64,000 bases of DNA, from positions 1 through 64,000 of the forward strand of contig JAKLEZ010000019.1 in NCBI GenBank assembly GCA_022711465.1. The letters are read 5' to 3'. A program made the position numbers and the translations under genes. This DNA is from Planctomycetota bacterium. GTDB lineage: Bacteria > Planctomycetota > Phycisphaerae > UBA1845 > PWPN01. This document shows, in pieces, positions 7,847 to 16,927 of this stretch. Within the stretch, counting starts at the first letter, position 1. Each line of letters opens with the position of its first letter. The notes below the pieces were generated by a model that saw only the letters and a program-made list of their open reading frames with translations, was not told the DNA's origin and made no database searches.

Positions 7847-9409
7847 TCACAGGTCTCTGCAAGCCAGGCTGCACCTGCCGCGGAGGGCGTGTACCGTGCA
7901 GACCAGGCAGGGGTCGAACGATCGGACCACGTGGCCTACTTCCACCGGGTTCTCAGGATCAGCAACCGGTGTTCCGATCAGCGCCTCCTCCCACGGTCCC
8001 CGGACGTGGCCGGAGTCGCGCGGCGAGCCGTTCCACGCCGTGGGGGTGATTATCTGATAGCGTTGGATGCTGCCGCCTTCAATCCTCACCCAGTGTCCCA
8101 GCGCTCCGCGGGCGGCATCCACAGTCCCGAATCCCTCGCCTTCAGTGATAGCCGATGCGGGATCGTAGAAAGTGCCGTCCGGGCATATCTCCGAGAGCCA
8201 TTGCTGCATCGCCGGCATCAGTTCTGCCGGCCGAACCAGGCGCGCAAGTTGGCGGGTTAAGACACTAGGCCCCGAAGTCAGCAAGTCGGCAAAAAGCGGG
8301 TTCCGTGAAACAACCATCTCCGCGAGCGGTCCCGTCTCGGCCGGCAAGTCCGCATATCGGGGAGCTTTGGCCCAGGAGTACTTCTGGCTCTCTTCCCCGG
8401 TGGCGTAGGGACGCGTCTCGCCCTCGAAGGGATGTCGGCCGGCGGGGTAGTCCACATACCACGAATGGGCAACGTGCTCGGTCACGTTGGCCGGATCGAA
8501 TGGCGTGATATGCGCCCCGCGGGCAAAACCCCCACCCATCAAGTGGGTCGTGGAACCGTTTCGGCTACGGACCTCCGTACCCGGTGGCAAATCAAGCAGG
8601 CCAAAGCTGATGAAATTGCCATGTCCGCCACCGATTCGGTCAAGACCGTTCTGACGGGCAAAGCGGATGAAGAAACCCAGATCACTGTCGCGGTGAGCGG
8701 CGCATTCATGAAGCCAGTTGTCCAGATCCGCCCCGCTGCGAACTTCACCCCAGCGATCGATCGAGCATCCCAGAATGCGACGCTCGTACCAGGCCCGGTA
8801 GCCAGCCAGTAGATGCTGGCACTGCAGAAGGTCGGCAAGGCTGGGGACGCCGGCCACGCCGCCGGGCACCATGTACGAGGAATGCGGCCACTGTCCACCG
8901 AGTATCGCCACGATCTCAACTATCTTGCGGGTCTGCCGGATCACATCGATGGCCGTCTCTCCCTTCATCGGCGCATATCGCCTCAGAGCCTCCTCATGCA
9001 GCGGGTGTCTCTGATAGGCCCCATTCGTGAAGTCCGCCGCGAAGGTCAGAAACGTCTGCCGGACGTCGCTTTGGAGCAGTTCGGCCATGAGGGCGAGATT
9101 GCGGACCCGAATGGCGTCCGGGGGCGGCTGGATTCCAGAAATCGAATCCAGAGCCTTGGATGCGGCGGTCAGATGCGCCGTGCTGCAAATGCCACAGATG
9201 CGCGGCGTGATCACCAGTCCGTCGAGAGGGCCGCGGCCAAGCAGGATGTTCTCAATGCCCCGATACATGGTCCCCGAACTCCAGGCTTCTGACACCCGAC
9301 CGCTGTCCAGCTCGACACGGATGCTGAGATCACCCTCGACTCGATTCAGCGGGATGTCGAGCGTCCTGGTCACGGAACGCTTCGCTGGATGGTTCAGTGT
9401 TGCCGTCAT
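7847..9409 (-). CDS. Group 2-type (putatively sensory) [NiFe]-hydrogenase large subunit
   Basis: This 520-residue subunit carries the NiFe active site. The N-terminal L1 motif is RICGIC (C72, C75) and the C-terminal motif is DPCLVC (C501, C504), followed by TVH507. The Ile within CGIC is also found in H2-sensing hydrogenases such as HoxC. A 13-residue tail follows H507, the usual cleavage point. Regulatory group 2b enzymes are described as lacking such a tail, so this one differs, consistent with the protease gene downstream. There is no transmembrane segment. GAGGAG lies upstream of the start. It forms a heterodimer with the small subunit encoded 23 bases upstream. Assignment to subgroup 2b or 2c needs phylogeny. 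Confidence 0.9.
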   Translation of the reverse strand: MTATLNHPAKRSVTRTLDIPLNRVEGDLSIRVELDSGRVSEAWSSGTMYRGIENILLGRGPLDGLVITPRICGICSTAHLTAASKALDSISGIQPPPDAIRVRNLALMAELLQSDVRQTFLTFAADFTNGAYQRHPLHEEALRRYAPMKGETAIDVIRQTRKIVEIVAILGGQWPHSSYMVPGGVAGVPSLADLLQCQHLLAGYRAWYERRILGCSIDRWGEVRSGADLDNWLHECAAHRDSDLGFFIRFARQNGLDRIGGGHGNFISFGLLDLPPGTEVRSRNGSTTHLMGGGFARGAHITPFDPANVTEHVAHSWYVDYPAGRHPFEGETRPYATGEESQKYSWAKAPRYADLPAETGPLAEMVVSRNPLFADLLTSGPSVLTRQLARLVRPAELMPAMQQWLSEICPDGTFYDPASAITEGEGFGTVDAARGALGHWVRIEGGSIQRYQIITPTAWNGSPRDSGHVRGPWEEALIGTPVADPENPVEVGHVVRSFDPCLVCTVHALRGRCSLACRDL

Positions 9410-9432
9410 GGGAATACGAAGTCTCCTCGCCG

Positions 9433-10371
9433 CTAGACGCGGGTCCTGCGATCCTTGAGCCGATCCGGAGCGGCTGCTGCCGCCATGCCCTTGTAGGCCA
9501 GGTAGTGCGCGCGGTCCACACCGTCCGGAAGCTGCTTGGGAATGCCCTCGATGTTACGCGTGTAATAGAAGGGATAGGCTTGCGGGAAGTCGGGCCGCGT
9601 ACAGCCGAAACACGGTACCCCAACCCGAGTCTTGGAACTACGCCGATTCCACAGCACCTTGTTGCAGGGCCCGTACGCCAGTGGGCCGTGGCAGCCCATG
9701 TGGAAAAACAGGCAACCCTTCTCGCCAAAACCCTGGTCTTCAACCCGATACTCGTGATACTCGTTACGCGTGCAACCCTGGTGGACCAGCAGGCCGTACC
9801 AGATGAGCGGGGTGTTGTACTTGCTGAGAGGGATCGACTGACCGCCGAGCAGAGCCGTCAAGGTACTCACGATCACATCGCTGTGACAGGGGCACCCAGG
9901 CAGGTTAACCACCGGCAGGCCGCTGCGGGCCGTAAACTCGGCCCCCAAGAAGCCGCCTTTTTCCCACTTGAGAAACTGCACGCCGCAGGCTTCCACGGCA
10001 CCATCGGCACCGATACCGCCAAAGCTAGCACAGGTTCCAACCGCAACAACAAACCGCGCCTGACTGGCGAGGCTCGCCACCAGGTCCTTCTTGGGTCGGC
10101 CGGCTATCGCGTCATACATGCCGGTTCCGCCCGGACCTCGTATGATGGTCCCTTCGACGCACAGAACGTCCAGGTTCTGTCGACCTGCCAGTATTCGCTC
10201 CAGAAGATCTTGATGCTGGCTATGGGTGTTGTTCGAAATGGACGGATGCCACAGGATCTCAATATCCAGCAGGGTCAGCAACTCGACGATGTCCGGACTG
10301 TCCGCGCCAAGCAGGGATATCGTGTCCCCCCCACACCCGCCACACTGAATCCAGTACAAAGTAGCCGCCAT
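9433..10371 (-). CDS. Group 2-type (putatively sensory) [NiFe]-hydrogenase small subunit
   Basis: This 312-residue iron-sulfur subunit has no Tat signal peptide, as in cytoplasmic group 2 enzymes (HupU/HoxB, HupS). Family landmarks are ILWHPS, CVEGT, the PGCPCH segment, HQGCTRNEY and SSKTRVGVPCFGC. Candidate proximal cluster ligands are C13, C114 and C160; the medial and distal ligands are H198, C200, C220, C227, C236, C254 and C257. The proximal motif is unusual: WIQCGGCGGD has an extra Cys at 10 and Asp at 16, where HupU-type proteins as I recall them have Cys and HupS-type proteins have Asn. It pairs with the large subunit gene downstream and starts 11 bases after the PAS gene ends, with GGGGTG as ribosome-binding site. 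Confidence 0.9.
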   Translation of the reverse strand: MAATLYWIQCGGCGGDTISLLGADSPDIVELLTLLDIEILWHPSISNNTHSQHQDLLERILAGRQNLDVLCVEGTIIRGPGGTGMYDAIAGRPKKDLVASLASQARFVVAVGTCASFGGIGADGAVEACGVQFLKWEKGGFLGAEFTARSGLPVVNLPGCPCHSDVIVSTLTALLGGQSIPLSKYNTPLIWYGLLVHQGCTRNEYHEYRVEDQGFGEKGCLFFHMGCHGPLAYGPCNKVLWNRRSSKTRVGVPCFGCTRPDFPQAYPFYYTRNIEGIPKQLPDGVDRAHYLAYKGMAAAAAPDRLKDRRTRV

Positions 10372-10382
10372 GATTCACCCCA

Positions 10383-11378
10383 CTATTCGCCCACCGATGC
10401 GGAGGATCTTGCGATGAGCTCATCCACCAACTGCGGACCCTGGTACTTGGGTTCACGCCCCAGCAGGCGCCTCAGATCATTGACCTCTCGTTTCAGGGCT
10501 ACCATCCGCTTCTCACGATCCGTGGTATTGGACACAAGGACTTCCATCCGCCGCTGGGCTTCAGACAGGTCCTCGATCCGCCGCTGAAGCTCGCCTTCAA
10601 CCCGCTTGCGATCGGTAATATCCTGGAAAGTCTCGATCGCGCCGACCAGGCTGCCAGTTGCGTCTCGTACCGGAGCGGCCATGAACAAGAGCCATCGGCC
10701 GCCGATCCCGAGATGTGCAAAGGCCGCTTCACACTCGTAAGCCGCGGGCAACATGGGGGATTCACAGCACCGGTCGCCGTACATCGCCACGATCTCTTCT
10801 TCGGGTCGCTGATCGACAACGAGGTCCGCCATGACCGGCCGTTCGTCGGGATAAAAGGCAGCCCATGCCTTCCGCGTGCCGACAACCTCCCGGGCGGGGA
10901 TCCCGGTCAGGTTCTGGCAGGCTTGGTTCCAATGGGTGATGACATGCCGCCTGTCAACCACAAAAAGAGGAATGGGCGTGCCGTCCAGGATGCGGGATAG
11001 CGTCTCTTCGCTTGCCCGCAGAGCTTGCTCCAGTTCCACCTGTCCAATGCCTTGCTGCCCAGGCATGCACCTGTGACCAACCGATCGACGGTTCTGTGGT
11101 GCCCAGCACAAGGCTGAGAACAGCGTCAAGGCACAGCCGCCGATCAGAACGACGTATGGAGTCGCCGAGTCCGCCACCGTCGCTGCCGCACTCGCGCGGA
11201 GATACCGTCGTTCCCATTCCTGCATGGTGCGAAAGCAGTAGGCGCTCAGGGCCAAACCCGCAACCAGAATAATCGCCGGCCGGATATACGCTGTCATCGA
11301 TCGCCACAACCAGTCTGCCGGAACGCCGCGCTCCGCGGCGTCAGTCTGGCTCCCTTTGTGGCTGGCGTGGGTGATCAT
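10383..11378 (-). CDS. Membrane-anchored PAS-domain protein, first gene of the putative H2-sensing operon
   Basis: This 331-residue protein has two predicted transmembrane segments (~31-50 and ~75-92), a single PAS domain at ~124-262 (THWNQACQNLTGIPAREVVG through ETFQDITDRK), and a coiled coil to ~305 ending in a LGREPKY element. It has no kinase, GGDEF or methyl-accepting domain. In Ralstonia-type systems the hydrogenase sensor contacts a PAS domain located on the kinase itself. Here the PAS module is on a separate membrane protein, so a transducer role between hydrogenase and hybrid kinase is proposed by inference. It is the promoter-proximal gene of the five-gene run. Binding of heme or flavin by the PAS domain cannot be judged. 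Confidence 0.75.
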   Translation of the reverse strand: MITHASHKGSQTDAAERGVPADWLWRSMTAYIRPAIILVAGLALSAYCFRTMQEWERRYLRASAAATVADSATPYVVLIGGCALTLFSALCWAPQNRRSVGHRCMPGQQGIGQVELEQALRASEETLSRILDGTPIPLFVVDRRHVITHWNQACQNLTGIPAREVVGTRKAWAAFYPDERPVMADLVVDQRPEEEIVAMYGDRCCESPMLPAAYECEAAFAHLGIGGRWLLFMAAPVRDATGSLVGAIETFQDITDRKRVEGELQRRIEDLSEAQRRMEVLVSNTTDREKRMVALKREVNDLRRLLGREPKYQGPQLVDELIARSSASVGE

Positions 11379-11944
11379 GAAACCTACTTCGCTCAGGCGG
11401 CCGCTGGCCAGAAGACCCGCACCCGCTCAACTTCGGAGGAGTGGCACCACACGCTGCCTAATCCACCCGTACCGCAACACACGTCAATCAGCTGACGCCC
11501 CCTGCCAACCGAAGGCCCGTGGCTCGCCGTCACACGGATCAGTCGCTCGACACCCTCCCACAGGTGGAACCGCAACCCTCGTCGCATGACTTATCGGGCG
11601 GCGCATAATGCCGTCTCCCATTGTGAGATCGGCCGGCCGGGACACACGGATGAGGCCAAACCCGGCTTCGCCGCTGAGAATCTCTATCTTATTGAATACA
11701 AGAGAGTTATGATTCCGGCCGCTCGGCCACGCCTTCCCGCGGCTCTCACCAGGATGCCGGCCGGGGCGATGCCTCGGCTCGTCTCCAACCACTTGACGAG
11801 CGTCAGCCTCGTTCGGCAGAGCCATGCCCTTGAGGCACTGCTATGGCGAATAGCCGTCTGGAAAGCCCCCTGCCCGCCCTTGACGGCCAGGCCCGTTCCC
11901 GCAACATCGGCCGCCGGCCACCGAACCGCTCTAACATGGCGGTC
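11379..11944 (-). promoter_or_regulatory. Gene-free stretch upstream of the putative H2-sensing operon
   Basis: No convincing gene is seen here; the short frames have no signal peptide, domain or ribosome-binding site. It separates the ABC exporter operon from the PAS gene on the same strand and should hold the promoter of the latter. A relatively AT-rich pocket at about 11681-11715 is the best promoter candidate on the minus strand. I found no sigma-54-type GG/GC element. Confidence 0.3.
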
Positions 11945-13285
11945 CTACCGGACACTCTGCACTTTCACCCTCATTCCGGCGACGATGTCGGTCGAAGGCC
12001 GGGCCACCACGTCATCGGCCGCGGCCAGCCCCTCTACGATCTGAGCCTCGTCGTCGTTCATGAGCCCCACCTTCACAGGCACAACGACGATGACACCTCC
12101 GCGGACCACCATGGCCTGCCAGCCACCGTCTTCACCGCGGAACAAGGCCGTCCGCGGCAGGGTGGGCACGTTGGCTGCGGAATCGTAGTAGATCCGCACG
12201 TGGACCCGGAAATCGACCCCAAGCCGCTCCGGCCGGCGCTCCAGCCCTACGGCCACGTTGACCCGCTGCTGCTCAACACCCAATGAGCTGATCTTCCTGA
12301 AGCCGGCCGGATAGACCCGCAGGACCGTGCCTGCAATCGGTCCAGCGTTCAAACCCTCTCCATAGATCTCAACCGTGTCACCCGGCGACACCCGCATGGC
12401 ACGCTCGGTGAGGACCTCCGCGACGACCTCCATGTCATCCGGTCTCCCCAGCGTCAGGAGCGGCGTGCCGGCGGGCAGATACTGCCGCCGTGTCTCATGC
12501 CGCTTCAAGACCACACCATCGATCGGGCTTGCGATGGTCGCCCGCGCCAGGTTGCGCTTCTCGATCTCGAGCTGCGTCTTCGCCTCATCAAGCTGGCGCT
12601 GGAGCGAATCCTTGTCGAACGACTTGCGGTCGATGTAATCGAGGATCGACTTGGGCCCGATGTAGCTGACCGCGGCCATCGTGCGCAACGCGGCAAGCTG
12701 AAGTGCATCTCTCTGGTTCTCGGCCTCCGACCGCCGCCAGTTGGTCTCCGCCAAACGGTATTCGACATCGCTGGCGGCGTTGACGTCGCGAATCTTCTGC
12801 AACCGATCCACTTCGGTCTTGGCGAAATCCGCCACCGCCTTGGAGGCCTCCATCGTCCGCTTCGCGGCCTCCACAGTCTCATTCATGGCCTTCACGATGG
12901 CCTCGGCCTGGACCAGCATGTTGTTCTCCAGCCGGTTGTCGACTGTCTTCTTGATCTCAGCCTCCAATCTCGCAATCCGCTGCTCGGCCTGGCGGGAACG
13001 GTCCTGAAGGTCCGCCGTTTCCAGACGGGCTACGATCCGGTCCTTCTTGACCGCGTCACCTTCACGTAGCTCGATCCCCTCCAGCCAGCCGGCGATGGGC
13101 ATGGCCACGAGGTGGGTGTCAGGCAGGTTGGTGACCGCCTGCTCCTCCACGTACGCGCGTATCGTGGCTGGCCGCGCGTGAATGACCTCCACGACGGCTT
13201 CCGGCTGGCGCCGCTGCCAAACGATCCAACCCACGACGATCAGGAGAACCGGGAGAAACAGGAGCCCCTTGCGTTTCATAGGCAT
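11945..13285 (-). CDS. Periplasmic adaptor (HlyD/MacA-like) of an ABC exporter
   Basis: This 446-residue membrane-fusion protein has one N-terminal membrane anchor (LLFLPVLLIVVGWIVW), a lipoyl/barrel-sandwich half, a long alpha-helical coiled-coil hairpin (DRSRQAEQRIARLEAEIKK through ~260), the returning lipoyl half (ATIASPIDGVVLKRH), and a beta-barrel with a membrane-proximal domain. Such proteins link an inner-membrane ABC permease to an outer-membrane channel. The ATG at 13285 follows AAGGAG and is one base after the permease stop (TGAGATG), so it is translationally coupled; ATG at 13279 is equally possible. No outer-membrane TolC-like gene is nearby. The substrate is unknown. Confidence 0.85.
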   Translation of the reverse strand: MPMKRKGLLFLPVLLIVVGWIVWQRRQPEAVVEVIHARPATIRAYVEEQAVTNLPDTHLVAMPIAGWLEGIELREGDAVKKDRIVARLETADLQDRSRQAEQRIARLEAEIKKTVDNRLENNMLVQAEAIVKAMNETVEAAKRTMEASKAVADFAKTEVDRLQKIRDVNAASDVEYRLAETNWRRSEAENQRDALQLAALRTMAAVSYIGPKSILDYIDRKSFDKDSLQRQLDEAKTQLEIEKRNLARATIASPIDGVVLKRHETRRQYLPAGTPLLTLGRPDDMEVVAEVLTERAMRVSPGDTVEIYGEGLNAGPIAGTVLRVYPAGFRKISSLGVEQQRVNVAVGLERRPERLGVDFRVHVRIYYDSAANVPTLPRTALFRGEDGGWQAMVVRGGVIVVVPVKVGLMNDDEAQIVEGLAAADDVVARPSTDIVAGMRVKVQSVR

Positions 13286-13286
13286 C

Positions 13287-15665
13287 TCACTCCTTGATCT
13301 TAATGCCCTCCAGCCAGTCCAATGTGCGGATCTGGCGGTAGACGATGGCCTGCGACGCCAGTGCAAAGGCTGACATCAGCACTCCGGACGCGACGACCGT
13401 CATCGGCCTGATCACGATCGGCAGGCGGAACAGCTCCGTGTCGTAGGCCGATGCCAAAACGTGCACCAGGGCATACGAGATCGGCAGAGCCAGACCCATG
13501 CCCAGCAACAGAATCACCAGCGACTGCCGGAAGAAAATGCTGGCGATCGGGCCGGGGGCATAACCCAGCACTCGGAAGCTCGCGATGTCGCAGGTGCGGT
13601 CGGCGATCTCAATGAGCGAGGCGTTGAGCATGCTCCCCAGCGCGATCACGCCCGCAGAGCCGATGAGAACGCTGAGCGAAAAGCTGATGGAGCGAATCAG
13701 CGTCTTCTGGATGTTGGCTTTGGCGTTCGCCCGGACGCTCACGCCCTGCGCGTTGGGAAGCTGCTTCAGGGCGGCGTACAGATCGTCAAGACGCAAAGGG
13801 TCCACTAGCATCTGTACCGAGTTGACCGCCTCGGCCTCACCCACCAGCCGGCTGAGATAACGATGATCCGCATAGCATTCCAGACCCAGGAACGAATCAA
13901 CCACCGATCGGACCGGCACCGCCACCGTCTCGCGCCGACCACGGACCGGAGTGAGCTCCAGCCGGTCGCCCACCCGAACGGCCAGAATCTCCGCAAGCTT
14001 GCGCGATACCACCAGGCCGTCGTCAGGAACTGCCATCGGCTTCAGATCTCGCTGCATGGGAGTGAGCAGGCGGTGCCTGGGCGAGAGACCCGTTACCGAC
14101 ATGCGACGAGCCCTGGAGCCGTGGCGAACGTCGCAGACGAGCCCCAGCAACGGTTCCGCGTAATCCACGCCGGGCAGAAAACCAGCCTCGCGAACCGCCG
14201 CGAACGACCGCTCGTCGCGCATCCCGATGTCCACGTCACTGTGTGAGACGTGATCGAACTGAAACTCGCCCATGAACCAGATCGAGTCGCGCATGATCAG
14301 GGCCGTGAGCACAATGGAGGCCGCCAGAGCACAGGAAATGACCCCGGTGAACGTCCGCCCGGGATTGCGGGCCAGGCTGCGCAACGCAATGTGCGTGCGG
14401 AAGCCCAGCCTTCGCCAGATCGCGGGAAACCGCTCCAGGAACATGGCCGATCCGCGTCCCGGCGGGCGGGGACGCATAGCCTCGGCCGGATGCAGCCGGA
14501 GGATCTTCCACACCCCCTTGGCTGTTCCCACCACCGCGCACGCGACACTGATGGTCATTCCAAGCAGAAACAACCGCGGGTAAAGTTCGAAGAGGTAACT
14601 GGGAAACTGGTAGAAGAGCTTGAACATCCCGACCAGGCCCCGGGCAAGGGCCACACCCACAACTATGCCTCCCAGCCCCCCGAGCACACCCACCACCAGC
14701 CCGAAGCCAAGAAAGTGCCCCAGCACCTGCCAATCACCGCAGCCCAGAGCCTTCAGCGTGCCAATGATGGTCCGCTGCCGCTCGGCCAGACGGCTCATGA
14801 CCACGTTGAGCACCAGGGCCGCAACCAACAGGAAGATGGCGGGCATGATCACGGCCGAGACGCCCAGACCCTTGATCTCGTCGGACAGAAAGCGGTTCGA
14901 GGCCTGTCGCTTACGCGGCGTGAGGGCGAGAACGCCGTAGGGATCGAGCACCCGGTCGATCCGCTCCAGGATCGCGTCGACGTCGGTACCCGTTCCGGGC
15001 ACAACGCGGCCGACGATCTGGTTGCACGCGTCCTGAAAGTCAAGCAGCTCGCGGGCATACCGCTCCTTGATGTAGAGGATCCCAAAGTGCTCGGGGTCGG
15101 GGGTAATGTCACCTTGACCGCGGACCGCGTAGACGTATTCCGGGCTGATGGCCGTTCCCACGATGATGAAGGATTGCCGGCGACGGTTAAGGATGAGGCC
15201 CACGCGGTCACCAGGCTGCAGGCCGTGAGCTCTGGCGAAGGACTCACCGAGAATGATTTCCTCCTTGCGGTCGTCAGAAAAGCCGGAGCCGCGGACCAGG
15301 TGGATACCGTTGATGGTGTCCTCAAACCCGCGCGCCGGCGTGGAGATGAGCCGGCCAGTCAGCGGCTGAGACACGCCGGCGACATCCAGGATCACGTCGA
15401 ACACGACGCGCGGCTGGATCTCCGCAACGCCGCGAAGCTCGGCCAAGCGCTCCACCACACTCAGCGGAGCCTTCTTGACGTCCACCCAGAAGTCGGCGAA
15501 GCGACAGCGATCGTAGTAGGCACGCTGACTGGCAATCAGGATGCGCTGGGCGGAACCCATCGAAATGAACGAACCCGTGCCGGCAGAGATGATGACCACG
15601 ACAGTGAGCAGAACCCCCCGACTTCCCCGCAGGTCGCGCAGAAGTTTGCGGTTTAACACTGCCAC
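13287..15665 (-). CDS. ABC transporter permease, FtsX/MacB family, duplicated
   Basis: The 792-residue product begins with a cytoplasmic basic segment and a first membrane helix (GVLLTVVVIISAGTGSFISM). A large periplasmic domain and three helices (~275-400) follow, then a second similar half starting near RSLARNPGRTFTGVISCALA and ending with three helices near the C-terminus. This tandem FtsX layout is typical of MacB/LolCE-type transporters that act on periplasmic or envelope substrates by mechanotransmission. The GTG start is three bases past the ATPase stop. It is the middle gene of a three-gene exporter operon. Confidence 0.87.
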   Translation of the reverse strand: MAVLNRKLLRDLRGSRGVLLTVVVIISAGTGSFISMGSAQRILIASQRAYYDRCRFADFWVDVKKAPLSVVERLAELRGVAEIQPRVVFDVILDVAGVSQPLTGRLISTPARGFEDTINGIHLVRGSGFSDDRKEEIILGESFARAHGLQPGDRVGLILNRRRQSFIIVGTAISPEYVYAVRGQGDITPDPEHFGILYIKERYARELLDFQDACNQIVGRVVPGTGTDVDAILERIDRVLDPYGVLALTPRKRQASNRFLSDEIKGLGVSAVIMPAIFLLVAALVLNVVMSRLAERQRTIIGTLKALGCGDWQVLGHFLGFGLVVGVLGGLGGIVVGVALARGLVGMFKLFYQFPSYLFELYPRLFLLGMTISVACAVVGTAKGVWKILRLHPAEAMRPRPPGRGSAMFLERFPAIWRRLGFRTHIALRSLARNPGRTFTGVISCALAASIVLTALIMRDSIWFMGEFQFDHVSHSDVDIGMRDERSFAAVREAGFLPGVDYAEPLLGLVCDVRHGSRARRMSVTGLSPRHRLLTPMQRDLKPMAVPDDGLVVSRKLAEILAVRVGDRLELTPVRGRRETVAVPVRSVVDSFLGLECYADHRYLSRLVGEAEAVNSVQMLVDPLRLDDLYAALKQLPNAQGVSVRANAKANIQKTLIRSISFSLSVLIGSAGVIALGSMLNASLIEIADRTCDIASFRVLGYAPGPIASIFFRQSLVILLLGMGLALPISYALVHVLASAYDTELFRLPIVIRPMTVVASGVLMSAFALASQAIVYRQIRTLDWLEGIKIKE

Positions 15666-15668
15666 CAG

Positions 15669-16382
15669 TCACCACTCCACTTCCATCGCCGGGATGGGCT
15701 TCTCGTTGATGTGCAGCTCGGCAACACGGCCACTGACCAGGCGAACAGTACGATCAGCGATCTCCCCAATGGAGGGGTTGTGGGTGATAATCAGGACGGT
15801 CAAGTTGCGGCTGCGGTTCAAATCCTGCAACGTGGAGAGAACCATGCGGGCCGCAGTGAGATCCAGCGCACCGGTGGGCTCGTCGGCCAGAACCAGCTCC
15901 GGCCGCTTGGCCAGAGCCCGGGCGATGGCCACACGCTGCTGCTCGCCACCCGAGAGCTGGGCAGGAAAATGGCCGGCACGCTCGCCCATGCCAACCATGG
16001 CAAGGGCTTCCGCCGGTTCGAGCGGGTCGCGGGCCAGCTCCGTAGCCACTTGCACGTTCTCATACGCGGTGAGCGTCGGTACAAGGTTGTAGAACTGGAA
16101 AACAAAGCCTACTTTCTCGCGGCGGTAACGGGTGAGGGCGTCATCGTCCGCTTGCGACAGATCGACGCCACCGTAGAAAACATGGCCGGCACTCGGGCGA
16201 TCCATGCCGCCGATGAGGTTGAGCAAGGTACTCTTTCCGGAACCCGAAGGGCCGAGAATCACCATGAGCTCGCCGCCGGAGATGTCCAGATCGACGTCCG
16301 CCAATGCGGGCACCTCCACCTCTCCCATGCGAAAGATGCGGCTGGCACGCTGGATGCGAATGAGCGGCTGGACGTTGGTCAT
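15669..16382 (-). CDS. ABC transporter ATP-binding protein (MacB/LolD-like)
   Basis: This 237-residue ATPase has Walker A GPSGSGKST, a Q-loop in VGFVFQFYNL, the signature LSGGEQQRVAIARAL, Walker B LVLADEPTGALD and the H-loop IITHNP. It is the first gene of the exporter operon and powers the permease encoded immediately downstream. The ATG at 16382 (MTNVQPLIRI) is chosen because the family's first strand begins there; the longer upstream frame has no homologous character. Confidence 0.9.
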   Translation of the reverse strand: MTNVQPLIRIQRASRIFRMGEVEVPALADVDLDISGGELMVILGPSGSGKSTLLNLIGGMDRPSAGHVFYGGVDLSQADDDALTRYRREKVGFVFQFYNLVPTLTAYENVQVATELARDPLEPAEALAMVGMGERAGHFPAQLSGGEQQRVAIARALAKRPELVLADEPTGALDLTAARMVLSTLQDLNRSRNLTVLIITHNPSIGEIADRTVRLVSGRVAELHINEKPIPAMEVEW

Positions 16383-16927
16383 AGTGCGGTGCAGGTCGTG
16401 TCTGCCGAACCACCGGTCAGGATGCGGTCTCTCCGTGCCCGGCGGCATACCATCCCTGTTGCCTGCATGCCCAATGGGGCCTGAAAGCCCGGCCTTCGCG
16501 CCGCACCTTCCGCGGCACAATCCGTCGATCCCGGCTTGTCAAGGCGATCACAATTCACGGCACCTGGGCCACGACGGCCTGAACACGAAGAACACAAACC
16601 GACTGAAGTCAGCGGAACACCGTGCGTTTCACAATCCGGGGCTCCCGTATGCCCCTGCCCGGCTACACCACCGGACCACGCCAATCCATTGTACAGCGCC
16701 CTCCCGTTGCGTCTATCTTGCTTCTGGGCCTTGAATTGAGCACCGCCTCGCGGCTATACTGCCAACTGTGCGCCTCTGGCACCAGACTCTGGCCTGACGG
16801 CTGCCTCGGCATGTCGGCCATTCACCTCATCGCCGTCTGCTAGTCCGTCGCCCGCGTATCGGTGCCGGCGGCCAGGGCTTCACGGCCAGAATTGTCCCTT
16901 CACACCCTGCCTTGGAGGTGGACTACG
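16383..16927. promoter_or_regulatory. Divergent intergenic region between ABC exporter and subtilisin-like protease
   Basis: No gene is recognised here. It lies between two divergently transcribed units and so must contain both promoters. A strong ribosome-binding site (GGAGGTG, about 16914-16920) precedes the protease start. No clear operator or riboswitch fold was seen. Confidence 0.35.

Noticed and set aside
9433..10371. Reading the hydrogenase pair as a respiratory uptake enzyme
   Set aside because: There is no Tat leader on the small subunit, no cytochrome b or redox partner gene, and a PAS protein and kinase are in the same unit, so a sensory role is preferred, though not proven.
11484..11825. 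113-codon minus-strand frame between the PAS gene and the ABC adaptor
   Set aside because: No domain, signal peptide or ribosome-binding site; composition resembles noncoding GC-rich DNA.
14250..15656. 468-codon plus-strand frame opposite the ABC permease
   Set aside because: It is antisense to an FtsX-type permease with clear membrane helices; composition looks like a codon shadow.
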